DNA of 64,000 nucleotides, taken from the NCBI GenBank assembly GCA_014773175.1, contig VXCM01000805.1, positions 18,508 to 82,507 on the forward strand, in the 5' to 3' direction. The translations under genes and the position numbers were made by a program. The notes beneath the pieces are model-generated. The model did no database searches. It saw nothing but the letters and a program-made list of their open reading frames with translations, and was not told the origin of the DNA. Positions 25,579 to 37,036 of the stretch are shown piece after piece; position 1 is the first letter of the stretch, and every line of letters begins with the position of its first letter. This stretch comes from Lucifuga dentata (lineage: Eukaryota > Chordata > Actinopteri > Ophidiiformes > Bythitidae).

Positions 25579-25713
25579 CACAGGTGTAACTAATAACATT
25601 AATTATGCCTCCATTCCATTTATGGTTATTAGTTACACCTGTGTTTAACCAACATGTCCCATATGAGAAAAGTAGTATACTACTGGGAAAAGTAGTATAC
25701 TACTTTTCTCATA
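25579..25713. repeat. Two adjacent perfect inverted repeats (MITE-like)
   Basis: The first pair has 19-bp arms at 25579-25597 and 25625-25643 (CACAGGTGTAACTAATAAC and its complement), enclosing 27 bases. The second has 22-bp arms at 25662-25683 and 25692-25713 around an 8-base loop, each containing the self-complementary AGTAGTATACTACT. The arrangement suggests a palindromic miniature transposon, but no protein or clear target duplication is seen. Confidence 0.7.
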
Positions 25714-25974
25714 GGTACCTAGGCAATATCTAGGTATCTAGGTAAAATAGTATCTTAGAGTAACATTAGTTAGCTAACTTTGAAACGTAACCTAAATTAT
25801 ATTTGTGTCTACTAAAAAAAAGAAAAATAACCTGTAGCCTTCTGTTTGTGTAAGAATAAACAAAAACCTCTTTGGCAAATTTACACTGACTTTTGTTTCT
25901 TTTTAGCTTAAGTAAAGCAAAATTCAAATCAAAGGCTAAAAACTGGTCATTGCTCACCTAATGTAGAATTGTGC

Positions 25975-26115
25975 AAGTGGAGTGGCCTCGCAGCAAATAG
26001 ATCCTGGGTTTGATTCCGGTCGGTGGTTGAATTTGCATGTAGTTTCCGTGTATGGTGTTTATCCTTTCTAGCCTTCTCCATTCCATACAATCCACTGGTC
26101 TCATCTGTCTGTCTG
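25975..26115 (+). mobile_element. tRNA-derived SINE-like fragment
   Basis: GTGGCCTCGCAGCAAATAGA, then TCCTGGGTTTGATTCCGGTC, then TTGAATTTGCATGTAGTTTC resemble the abundant fish repeat with a Pol III box-B core (GGTTCGATTCC type) followed by a TTTGCATGTTCTCC-like block. The B box is mutated and no A box or tail is clear, so this is an old partial copy. Confidence 0.5.
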
Positions 26116-26231
26116 TCCTAATTGAAGTCCAGAAGAATCATGTGACCATGTTCAGGTGGTGATCACATGTATCACAAAAGCTACAGGATGTAAATGATTT
26201 TGCTGGAAATTTGAATATGTTATAATCACAG

Positions 26232-26283
26232 GGTATTATATTTATTTATAATTAATTTATAAATTATAAATAAATATAATACC
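26232..26283. repeat. Perfect 22-bp AT-rich inverted repeat
   Basis: The arms at 26232-26253 and 26262-26283 are exact reverse complements with an 8-base spacer. It could form a cruciform or mark a tiny palindromic element. Confidence 0.9.
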
Positions 26284-27251
26284 AACAAATTATAATTTAA
26301 TTTATAATTTGCTTCCCAGTTTCCTACTGCTAGTTTTACTCTTTGAAGGCAAGATCCTGTGATAAAACTCTGAAATATTTGACTTTATGCAACTTGAGGA
26401 AGAATGCTTGAATACTTCAGTTTTAGTCACTGTGGGCTAGACCTCTTCATTTCAGCAGGAGGCAGCTTTGATTGTGTTATTAAGGGCCCTCAGAGTGTCT
26501 TCAGCTGGCTGGGTCCTGTGATGGTCTAGTAGTGACACCCTATGTTGGTTTTCAAGCTCTGGCATGTTGACCCAGCACTCAAATCATGTGTGGAAAGTCT
26601 GATGTCAAACTGCAAGCATCCTCAGTTAACACAAAGGTTATTACCATTGTGAAAAAGCTGGCAAATGAAGTTGGTTTCTGCTGTTTTAAAACTATAATTA
26701 CCACCACTGTAAAACTTAAACTATGTCTGTTATTTGGTCTTGTTGGGGAATGATTACAGACAGAGGCCCAGTAATTTTAAGATTAAATGTCTTAGTGTTT
26801 TGGATGGACATTGATTAGTTGATCAACCAGGAGATGCACAGTCCCCTATTCTTGAATATCAAACATACTCATCCTCCTCCCATCTGTATTGTGTCACTTT
26901 ATACTCAGCATACTACAGCCTTCTGGGAAACTGGAGCTTCCCCAACCATCTGGTCTTCAGCTTCTCCTCCTGTTTTAGAAGAATTTTAGGTTTCAGACTG
27001 ATCAAAATTTCATCGTTCATCACTGGAAAGCTCATCATTTGCATTCAGTGAGTCATCAGTATTTCAGGCCACAGAGGCCATTCAATGAGGATTTGGAGCC
27101 CAGGAAGATTTCTTTATCAGGGAAGGAAACAGTACTTTAACACTGAGATCAGACTATTTATTGCAGAACATTAATTTTAATGTGAAATAGTGAACTTTAC
27201 AATAGAGACATCAAGATATAAAACCCTGTTTCAGCTGCAAGGCGCAAATTC

Positions 27252-27696
27252 TTTATTGTAGGTCACACCTGCAGATATCTTCCTGCAGCGTATTATTCCA
27301 GAAAGAAAGGAAAAATGGAACAGCACAGAATCAACTGCGTATAAAGATGTGGACATTTTCTGTGAAATCAACAGAGGCAGAGTAAAGCCCAAAGGGATAG
27401 CCAAAAATTTACAATATGACCTCTTCATAAGTGTACAAATTATCCAACCAGATGATGGTGTTGTGGAGATGTTTGAGGTTTTTGCTGAAGTGTCTGAAAT
27501 CCCCTCCAGCTCTGCCTCAGAAAACTCAGTTTTAAGAATGAAAACATCTTTACCATCATCTTTTCTCCTGAAATTGTCTGTTAAAATGTTAAAAGAGAGC
27601 AAGCAGAAGTGGCATAACTTCAGGTTTAATATACTCATTTTTTTTCAGTGTACATGCAGTAGTACCATCATCAGCAGAGTAGGTATGAGGGTGTAA
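27252..27696 (+). other. Unidentified open reading frame, 148 codons
   Basis: An open frame without stops runs from a possible splice acceptor (TTATTGTAG at 27251 and before) to TAA at 27694-27696. It begins VTPADIFLQRIIPERKEKW and contains VDIFCEINRGRVKPKG and YDLFISVQIIQPDDG. The residue mix looks protein-like rather than low-complexity, but I recognise no domain. The first methionine would be at 27349. The opposite strand is also open for 135 codons, which weakens the case. It could be an exon of an unrecognised gene, a transposon coding fragment or chance. Confidence 0.25.
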
Positions 27697-28152
27697 AAAG
27701 AGAGCATATAATCATTTTAAGTGCTATAGGTCCCAGAGCATCATACTTTGCTCTTACTTACAGTAAGAGTACTACTTACAGTATATTTTCTCAGTGTGCC
27801 AAATTGTTATGGTTAATTGGGCCTGTAAATCCAGGTGATGTAATAGAAGTTAAGAATGCTGTTCCACAATTAGCACATCCTAGTTTGAATCTGCTTGATT
27901 TGTCTTAATTTGCATGGAAATGGTGAACATCACTTCAGCCACTGGTTTATTGAAACTGGAAAAGGTGGGAACAGCATCATAATGTGCTTCATAAACTGTT
28001 TTTTTTTTTTTTTTTTNTTTTTTTTTTTTTTTTTAATTCTTCCTTTATCTCTTCAAAGTAGCCTAAGATTGGCACCTAAATATGTGCAAAGTTTACTGTG
28101 CACTGTAAATTTAAAAAACAATTTCGTGCATATAGTACCCTTTGTAGTGGTT

Positions 28153-28201
28153 ATTTATTTTATTTTATTTTATTTTATTTTATTTTATTTTATTTTATTT
28201 A
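28153..28201. repeat. (TTTTA)n pentanucleotide repeat
   Basis: About nine TTTTA units. A poly-T tract with one N (28017) lies 130 bases upstream. Confidence 0.95.
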
Positions 28202-28379
28202 GCCTGCTTTCCTCCACCAAAATGTAAACGAGTATAAGGTGAGGGCGAGTTTCGATATTAATAACCTCCTGAAATAAGATATCTTTCAGGCTGTAAGATT
28301 GACAAAGCAAACGTTTGTGGTTATCAACTCATTTTCATTTGAAGATTTACAAATTCTACCTTCAGACAACCATTCCGTG

Positions 28380-29088
28380 GATGTTGTTGACGCAGCGTGT
28401 CACCGACGCGCACAGTAATGCGTCGATCTGCCGCCTGTGCCCCTCCCTCTCTGATTCTCAGCATCACCGGCACACGGCAGGCTCAGAAACCGGACAATAA
28501 ATTTCCGTTTTGACGATCGCGGGGGACTGTCATATTTTCTGAATAGTTCTTATTGTCGGCCGCGTTGATTTGTTTTAATAGGCTACATTCGTGTGTGTTA
28601 CGGATGCGACCCTTGTCAGAAACATAACAGCCTGATTGTTGGCTGTTGCTCTTTCTGTTTGAGTCGGTAAGGATTGTGCTTATCATATATTGCATATCGG
28701 ATTTCTGAGTGAATAACGTATTTTTCGGTCTGAGGTTTGTCGAGGTGCTCCAAGGACATCGATGAGCGACATAGTGCGGCAGCGATGTGCACGTCTGACG
28801 GCTAGACGTTGAAGTAGGAGGGAGCCTGTTTCTCATAGAGAGTTTCCAGAGTTAATGGTCACATTCAGGTTCGAGCTGTCACTGGGATTCGCTGCTTGGC
28901 TTTAGGATGCGACGTCATGAGTTGATCGCGCTTGGCAGATGTTGCTGTGTTCCAATTGCACAGGCATAGATCCTTCGCTTCTTCGCGTTGTGCCAGGGAT
29001 TAAGCTGAACGTATTGTTTATGAGGTAAATGATCAGTCACCCCTGTGTGCTCGGTCATACATTAATTTAGTCTTTGGAATTGCATAAA
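28380..29088 (+). promoter_or_regulatory. lhfpl3: lhfpl3 promoter / 5' UTR, CpG-richer block
   Basis: Immediately upstream of lhfpl3 exon 1 the sequence changes from AT-rich to a block with many CpG sites, for example near 28388-28430 (ACGCAGCGTG, CACCGACGCGC), 28515-28565 and 28905-28990. This is the expected signature of a brain-gene CpG promoter. An in-frame TAG at 29068-29070 closes the frame before the ATG. No TATA box is evident. Confidence 0.5.
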
Positions 29089-29515
29089 ATGCTACCTGGA
29101 ACGGCCGCATCAATGCTACCATCTGCAGAAGCTGCGAAATTGTACCAGACCAATTACGTCCGCAACTCTCGTGTAATTGGACTTTTATGGGCCATTTTTA
29201 CTATCCTGTTCGGCATTGTAAACGTGACCATCTTCTCACAGCCGTATTGGATTGGCGATGGCGTGGATACGCCACAGGCTGGCTATTTTGGCCTTTATCA
29301 CTATTGTGTTGGAGACGGACTATCTAAAGATCTCGCCTGCCAGGGTAGCTTCACTGAGTTCGCCGCTATCCCCTCCGGTGCGTTCAAGGCCGCTTCCTTC
29401 TTCATTGGGATGTCCATGATGCTGGTTGTCACCTGCATAGGTTGCTTCAGTCTCTTCTTTCTCCTCAGTACATCCACCGTCTACAAGATTTGTGGCTGGA
29501 TGCAAGCAGCATCAG
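29089..29515 (+). CDS. lhfpl3: lhfpl3 exon 1
   Basis: 142 codons plus one base, covering the N-terminus, TM1 (about [20 protein letters not shown]), the first extracellular loop with QPYW and YHYC/ACQGSF cysteines, and TM2-TM3 up to the cytoplasmic-side [10 protein letters not shown]. The donor is CAG|GTAGG at 29516. ATG 29089 is the first in frame after the TAG at 29068; ATG 29113 ([11 protein letters not shown]) is the position conserved in all family members. Confidence 0.93.
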
Positions 29516-32500
29516 GTAGGTTCCAAAGGGGTCTTAATATCCTATTCAGTCATAATGTTTGTAGTTGGGAATGTATAATAACTAGTTGAAAATATGATAA
29601 CTTTGACAACATGTTTCACTCTAAAATTGATTTATGATGGAAAGGATGTGCGATCACTTGATACTGTTGGTTTAATTGTGATGTCAGTGCTGTCCATGGT
29701 GCTGCTGAGGAAATGCCTGGCGTGATTATTAAAGGACCAATCTGTTATTCATCTGTCTCAATTACAGGTTTACACGCATAAAGAATTCAATAGCATAATG
29801 ACTTGGATTTAGTTGTTATCTCATCTTTACCTGTGTATCAGGTAATATTGTGGTGTTTAAGCTACAATTTTCTTTACCTTTAAATGTCAGATTGTGCCTT
29901 TAAAATTGAACCAGTCGAAACTTAACATGATTAGATTGACAGGTGGAAGCACGGTGTTAAATAACCAAACTGTGATAATTTATCTTTGATATTCAGCTTT
30001 GTCTTCTAATTCATCATCCTGGCAGAAGTGGACCTGTAAGCATCTTAAACCTCAATACAGCTCACATCTCTTTACATTAGTGGTCAAAAGATGGGGTGTA
30101 GCATGACATTGTAATACAAAAATGTTGCTACAATCATTTAGATTGATATACATAACACAAAGGCAAAATTCAGATATGATTATTAACTGTGTGATTAACT
30201 TTACTGGCTTTCATGAGACTGTGATGACAGAAAAATTATTCTCATTAATAACATAACATAATAGGTATAGATACAATGTATCTAAATTGAATGGTTTTTT
30301 TTTTTTTCTTGTTAAGGCAGATAATTTACTATGTGATCTGCAACATATTATTAGACAGCAAGTGTTTGTGTACATACAGTATATTTGTGGATGCATGCAT
30401 GTATGTGTAAGTTGGGTCTTCATATAATGTTGTAGAGGCCCAATTGCTGGCAACAGAGAACTTTCTCACTTCAAGTAGGGTAATGTATGGAGGTCTCCAT
30501 TCTCTGAGAGACGTTTAACCTTTGTCAAACACTGGTCTGCTCAGCAGTACTAGCGGTCAAAACAGCCTGCTTCTTGTTTGCAACAAACACAAATGAAGGG
30601 ATTATTTGGAATATATCCAGCTCAGTGTGTTATGTTGGGCTGAATTAGTGCAATAAGTCAGTCTAATGAGGAGACCACTGGGCTTTGCGGCTCTACAGCT
30701 ATGAGATGAAAGAGAAAGCCAGACCTTGACCATAGCAAACTGGCACAGAGATGCCTAATGAGCAAGCCTGACTACTTAGCACTGACAAACATCATTACAT
30801 TTAGCTGAAGGTTAAACTCATGCTGCCATCACTTACTAGCCCTGTGGAGGACAGGTGGCCCACTGGCATCTGTAATAGACCCCTCACTGTTATCTGATGT
30901 TTTGAATGAGTGGTACAAATAATTGCTATGATAATGGCACACTGGAATTTGTGTATGTGTGCGTGGGCAGGTTTGTGTGTGACATGGGGTAAGAGATAGA
31001 GTGAATGAGAGAGATAGAAAGAACACAGTGGGGCAACTTTAGCTTGTTGTCATCTGTGCTTGCTGTTAAGCTGGTCCAAGGACATGAATGACAAATGCTT
31101 AATATTCACAGCAAGTCCCCTACCATTTATATCATTCTCTCTGCTTCAGCAATTATTATATTTGGTCTTTTAGTTTTCCCAGCTACCATTGTATGGATAA
31201 AGTTCCTTATTGTCTTTGGTGTTTGAAAACTTATATTGGGTACTTTGCAGTTTGATAGTGTATAACAAAACATTTTATAATGCAGCATGCCTCAGTGAGT
31301 AAAACAGCCATTCAGCTATGCATTAATTAATTTACTTTCATCATAGTTAGAAAATTTTGGACATATGCTTAGAAAAATTTAAGAAATTCCTATTGTTCTA
31401 GATCCTCACTTATGGAACATGCATATATCTCTATTAACTCCGTAGGGACTTCTTTGTGAAATCCAGGTAAAAATGCTAAATGATTAATAAGAATGGAAGC
31501 CACAACATATATATGAAGCACATCAGTGGGGTAACTTGCAAAGTGGTTAGCTGACTGCAGAAGTGCTCCTGTATCCATCCTGCCCTAGATGGACTTGTAT
31601 CGTTCTTGTGCTTTACTCGCTCAAGCTATTTCTGTCTGTGCATCTGCTCAAGTGCATAGCATGCAGATATAACTGTGTTTTCCACAGAGCTGAGCACAGC
31701 AAGATACAGGATGCACATGCCCCTTTACCTCATCTCTTTCTGTTACCTGCACACAATTTCACCCTTCTGTGCATCTCAACTCATTTCACTTTCTTATTTT
31801 AAACTTATTGTATTTCCTATTCTGCTCTCCTTAGCTGAGTTCTTCTGTGTTAACTCCTCTTTTACAGCCTTGTTTCCGTGAGTACAGTATATGCTGTCTC
31901 TCCCCTTCTTTTTTGACCAGTAAATGCAGTTATTCAGCAGTCTGTACACTAATTAACTGTGAAACATGAAACAAAGCCAGAAGTGCCCAAGCAACCAGAT
32001 TGGGGAGTCAAAGATAATTATTTACACTATTTCAAACACTCTGTGCATACTCTGTCACACCTTTTTTCAGCCTTCTTTACTGTATGTTTTGTGTGAATGT
32101 TTCATCTTGAAATACCCTTTCACACAAATGAGTCATATCCATGACAAGACAACACCTAAGCTTTGAAAAGTCAGCAGAACCATTGTCTAGTCAGACACCT
32201 TTGGAAAGCTGCTACATATATATATATATATATAATATTTTTTTTTTTTTTTTTTTTTTTCCCAGTTTCTCTAACCTTCTGTCTGCTCTGTTAGACTGTC
32301 CAACAGTTTTGCCCAATGTGTGAATGTTGTTTTCTCTGAATTAATTAGGAAAAAGCATTCATTTTAAAATTCATATGCAGGCCAAACAGATGACAAAATT
32401 ACATTTGGAATAACAGTAGTTATTAGTTTAGGGATGAATTTTTAGATGCTGTCTTTGCTTTCTACAAATATTTGCATGGCTCGTTCTCTATAAATGTATT

Positions 32501-35500
32501 AACTTTTATTAAATGAGCATATCTTGGTAAGTCCATTTGCCCATTGGTGTCCTATCTACACAGATGTTGTAATTTGGACACATTTCTTTGCAGTTTTATA
32601 TGGGTTTTAGATTTTAATGCTTTATCTAATTTCCTATTCACACATATAATTCAATCTATATTCAATCCCCATTATCTGTGAGTGAGGTCTTTGTGATTCT
32701 CAGTGCAGGCTGAAGGTATGTTGACCTTCAACTCAGCTACTTAATATGTGGGATCATTAATACCTGCAGTTAAAGACAGATTAACAATTGAATAAAAATA
32801 GCCAGACTGGAAGAAAGGAGTTAATTGTGCAGATGAGCTTTCTTCAAAATTTGTATGGGTTAATATAGAAAGAGGATAAAAGAGGATAAGACTTTGATGA
32901 TTTAGAGTCAAAAACCTAAAGGAAATATTTAAGATAAAGAGCACGACATACAGAATACAGTCAAGAAACAGGCAGGGCCTTGTGAATAACAGTACAGTAT
33001 CCACAGTATGGTATAGTGCATTGTTGATCAAACATGGATATCATCTCATTTCAAGAGTGAAATTAGTTGCTTTGTAAATAAGTACATTACAACATGTGGT
33101 TTAATTAGACCAGCCTTCAACCTGACTTGCTACTGATCTCACACTGTAGATATCAATGAATTGAGCTAACAGGCTAATCTCACCATTCAACATGCCTTCC
33201 AACTCTGAATTCAGGCATTCATGAGTTTGTTTGACTTCAGGCAAGTATCTAAGAAGTTACATTCCACCAAACACAACTATCCTTTTCAAACTAACTGTAA
33301 CCAGTTTGCTGCTTTGGTAGATAGTGTCACCATTAAGGAACAGTAATATAATACAATATGGTCTTATAAACAGTCACAGTTACTGGTTGTCCTTAGAGGG
33401 ATCAACATAACAAAATTTTAAAGCTTTATCATCCGATGACAGTGGGAAGGAACAGTGAGAAGATAAAGAAGAAACAGAGATGGCAATAAAGAGAATAAAA
33501 GAACTGCTAACATGTCTGAGGTCTGAAAATAGGTAGACAGACATTAAATCAGACAAAGGAGCTCAAAGACCATATACCAACCCCTTAGATCACCTCTCCC
33601 CCATGTGTATGTTTCATTGCCTTCCTTTTTCCTGGCTGGCTGTCTCACTCCCGTGGCGCATTAGTTCCACTGAGATTTTCTTCTGAAAGAACCATTAAAG
33701 CCTAGTTGAATGCAGAGATGGATAGTGTTGAAGCTCAGCATGAGAGCAACCATCATAGAGCAGTGCTTTTCACTGCAGTATTGGAGCAGACCTGAGTGCT
33801 CCACCTTTGTTTATTAATGCTGAAAGTGAGCACTTTTGTCTGGATGTATTATCATCCGTTAAAAGAAGTTAGACTGCTGATTTTGTTGATATTTCCTCCA
33901 GTATGTGTGGAGAATAAGCAGATTACCAACCCTGCAGAAGTGTCAATTATTATTTAAAAAAAATACAAAATGACTTGTTTTGTTGCAGGCATCCATAATT
34001 GACTTGTACAGTAAACTAAATAAAAACTAACACTATTTATAAAATCTTAAACTTGTCTCACATTTCAACTTTGAATCATTTTTGCAGTTTTTCTGACATT
34101 CATCCTTGAATGATCTCCTGTATGATGCATTTACTTCAAGTGAGTGAACACATATCATCATCTGTCATGAGTTATTATTCATCCATACTTCAGTTCATTT
34201 CAACTTGGTTTGACATTGTGAAAGTACCAGGAGAGAGCAAGCTAAGACACTGAGGAGACGTTTCAGTGATTGTTTACTCTTTTGTTATTATTTAGAATGT
34301 TACAGAGTGCAAAGAAAAGTGTTATAAAATGTGTTATTCTGAGTAAAGTCACCTGCTGCTTTCAAAGTATGCCATTTTGTTGAAAATCCCATTGAAAATC
34401 TCATTAAATAGTGCATTGTGCTGGCAGACATCAGTATCATGTAAAGCCAGATCAATGTTAAAGGACCATACCAGCCATTTTGCATGTTTGAGTCTCATAT
34501 ATTCAATTTTCATACATGTTACGTTGTGCTGGGCCTTTAAATGGATGGGCAAGGGATGTAAAAATAACATAGGGAGTTTTAGTTTTTGTGGCTTATCAAT
34601 TTCCATATTACAGCCTTGATCTGATTACACATTACTTGTGACCTGTCTATTGAAATTAACTTCATAATTGTGCATCTCTATTCTGCAGACTGTGTGTGTA
34701 AATGTATTCAAATATATCACCATGCAGTACAGTCACCTGAAACATTGAAAGATTGTATATTACCACCTCTAAACCAAATGTGGCTGGTCTTTGATAGCAT
34801 TGTTTGGACTAATGTGCTCAAGTCAGATACCAACCGGGGCAATGAAACAACATCAGGGGGGTGCTGTGTGCATATTATTGAGTGGCATTAGTGAAAAAGC
34901 ATAGAGAATGAGAAAAAAGACAAGGACATGGGACACTGTGAGATTTGAAGTAACACAAATATGAATCCCCAGCAGAGTTGCTCACAAATCCTAAGCGAGC
35001 TTCAGAAGTGTCTGTGAGTGGCCTTCAGATAGCAGAAGGGAGGTGAGGACAAATGATTTGGGATAATTGCAGAGCTTATCAGTATTCTCACTGGGTCTTT
35101 TCACAGCAGCAGTGAAACTGAATGTGCTGTCCCACAGCCTTTTTCAATCAAATCAACTGGATGCACAACAGTGCCTCCCACACTAATCCACACATGGCAC
35201 CTTCACAGCAGGTGGCTCAACTTTTAAAGGTGAGACAGGGATGATCTCTCGAGCACATACTCATTGCTCTCTCTCTCTCTCTCTCAGCCTCTTTTCCTGT
35301 ATGTCTGTGCTTTCTGTTTCTCCTTGTTCTTTCTGTGCCTCTTCTTTTTCACACAAATCTTCTCTCACAGTTGATCTCCTTTCAAACCATCTCTGAATTA
35401 GCACACACCACGACTGCATTTTTTAAAATTAAGAGACATACACAGGCAGTTGAACCATTTAATTATAGCTGGTAGGCATTGGGGGCCATCAGCCATGCAG

Positions 35501-36973
35501 CTCCCAGTCCCATCGATGGTGGACAGGAGGAAGAAAGGATGGAGGGATGGATGGAGGATATATGCACGCACCCCGCCTCACAAATGGTGCNGAGGAAGAA
35601 AGGATGGAGGGATGGATGGAGGATATATGCACGCACCCCGCCTCACAAATGGTGCATGAAATCAGAATAATTTTCATGGATGTACATGTTTTCTTGTCAT
35701 GCCATGGTGTACCTTTGAGAATAATAAGAGTATAGCTTAACAGGGATGTACATGTGGTGTTTTACAAATCACAGGTCTTGATTTAAGGGTTGTTTATTAC
35801 AGTAATGCAGAAATGTTGATTTAATTTAATGACCCCAACATCAACCCAAATAAATCAGTGGTGATTAATTACTCCATGATTTCTGAGTTTGGGGTGAGAG
35901 CACTGGAATACAAACTCTAAACACCAGCTTGACTCCCCTGAGTCCTATAGCGTTTCTGCAGTATTACAGGGCGTGGACAATAGATTTGCTGGAGTTAATC
36001 CTTATGATCTCAGAAGTGTCCTAGCACAGGCATGGGAGGCTGCATGCTGATTTATTACACTGAGGAAGGCAGGACAGCAAGGACACTCTGATCCTTGAAA
36101 AACTTAATATGCTGTAATGACAGTAATGTTAGGAGTCTACAAGTTGGTGTGTGTTTGTTTGTAAAGGATAGGCATGCCCACATGCAGCGAATATACAAGT
36201 AAATTAATTTCTGTCAGACAGTTCATTTTATTCAGTATTGTCTGAAAAAACAGAAAATGCCTTTGTAACTGCATCCTCATTCAAAAATCTCCTTGTGTAA
36301 GTTGCAGCCCTTCAGACCATCCCAGGTGAATAAGCCTAATGTCAATGTTGAATGCATAAGAAAGTGCATTTCTGCTTTTAACCATCGTCCCTAAATTGGT
36401 GGTCCACTCCGTATTTTCATGGTGAATTCCAAGGTCTTTTTTGATCCTCACTGCCCTTGCCAATCCTTATCCTCTGTGGAGGTATAGGCCACATCTGGAC
36501 CTGTTACATAAGCTCTCCATCCCAACCACACTGCCTCCTGCTCAGCTCACGGCATTATACCACACTCATCAGTTGATTCTTCTCCCCCTCCCCCTGTCCA
36601 CCTCTATATTCCCACCATGGCTTTAACCTGAAGTGTTCCATCTATTACAGACTCACTCCTGTATCAACCTTATAGATCACTAGAGTGTAGCCCCTTTATA
36701 ATTTCAGAGCACACTGTGCCCCTCCTATGTCCTTCTTCACCTGTAGGCATTCACAAGCCGCTCTCCTTTTATGACCAACTTCAATCAATATGTAATAATG
36801 AGACGCCCGCTCACAGCGCGACCCATGTGGACATTAGCAGTCAAAGCAGACACTCTTCTTCAATATATTTGGCCAGGATTTTAAAGAGCCTTTGAAGACA
36901 CGTCACTGATCATTAACTCCAAAGATACAACGAGCTTCTGCTGGTGTATGTGTGTGTGTATATGTATATATAG

Positions 36974-37036
<63 letters not shown>

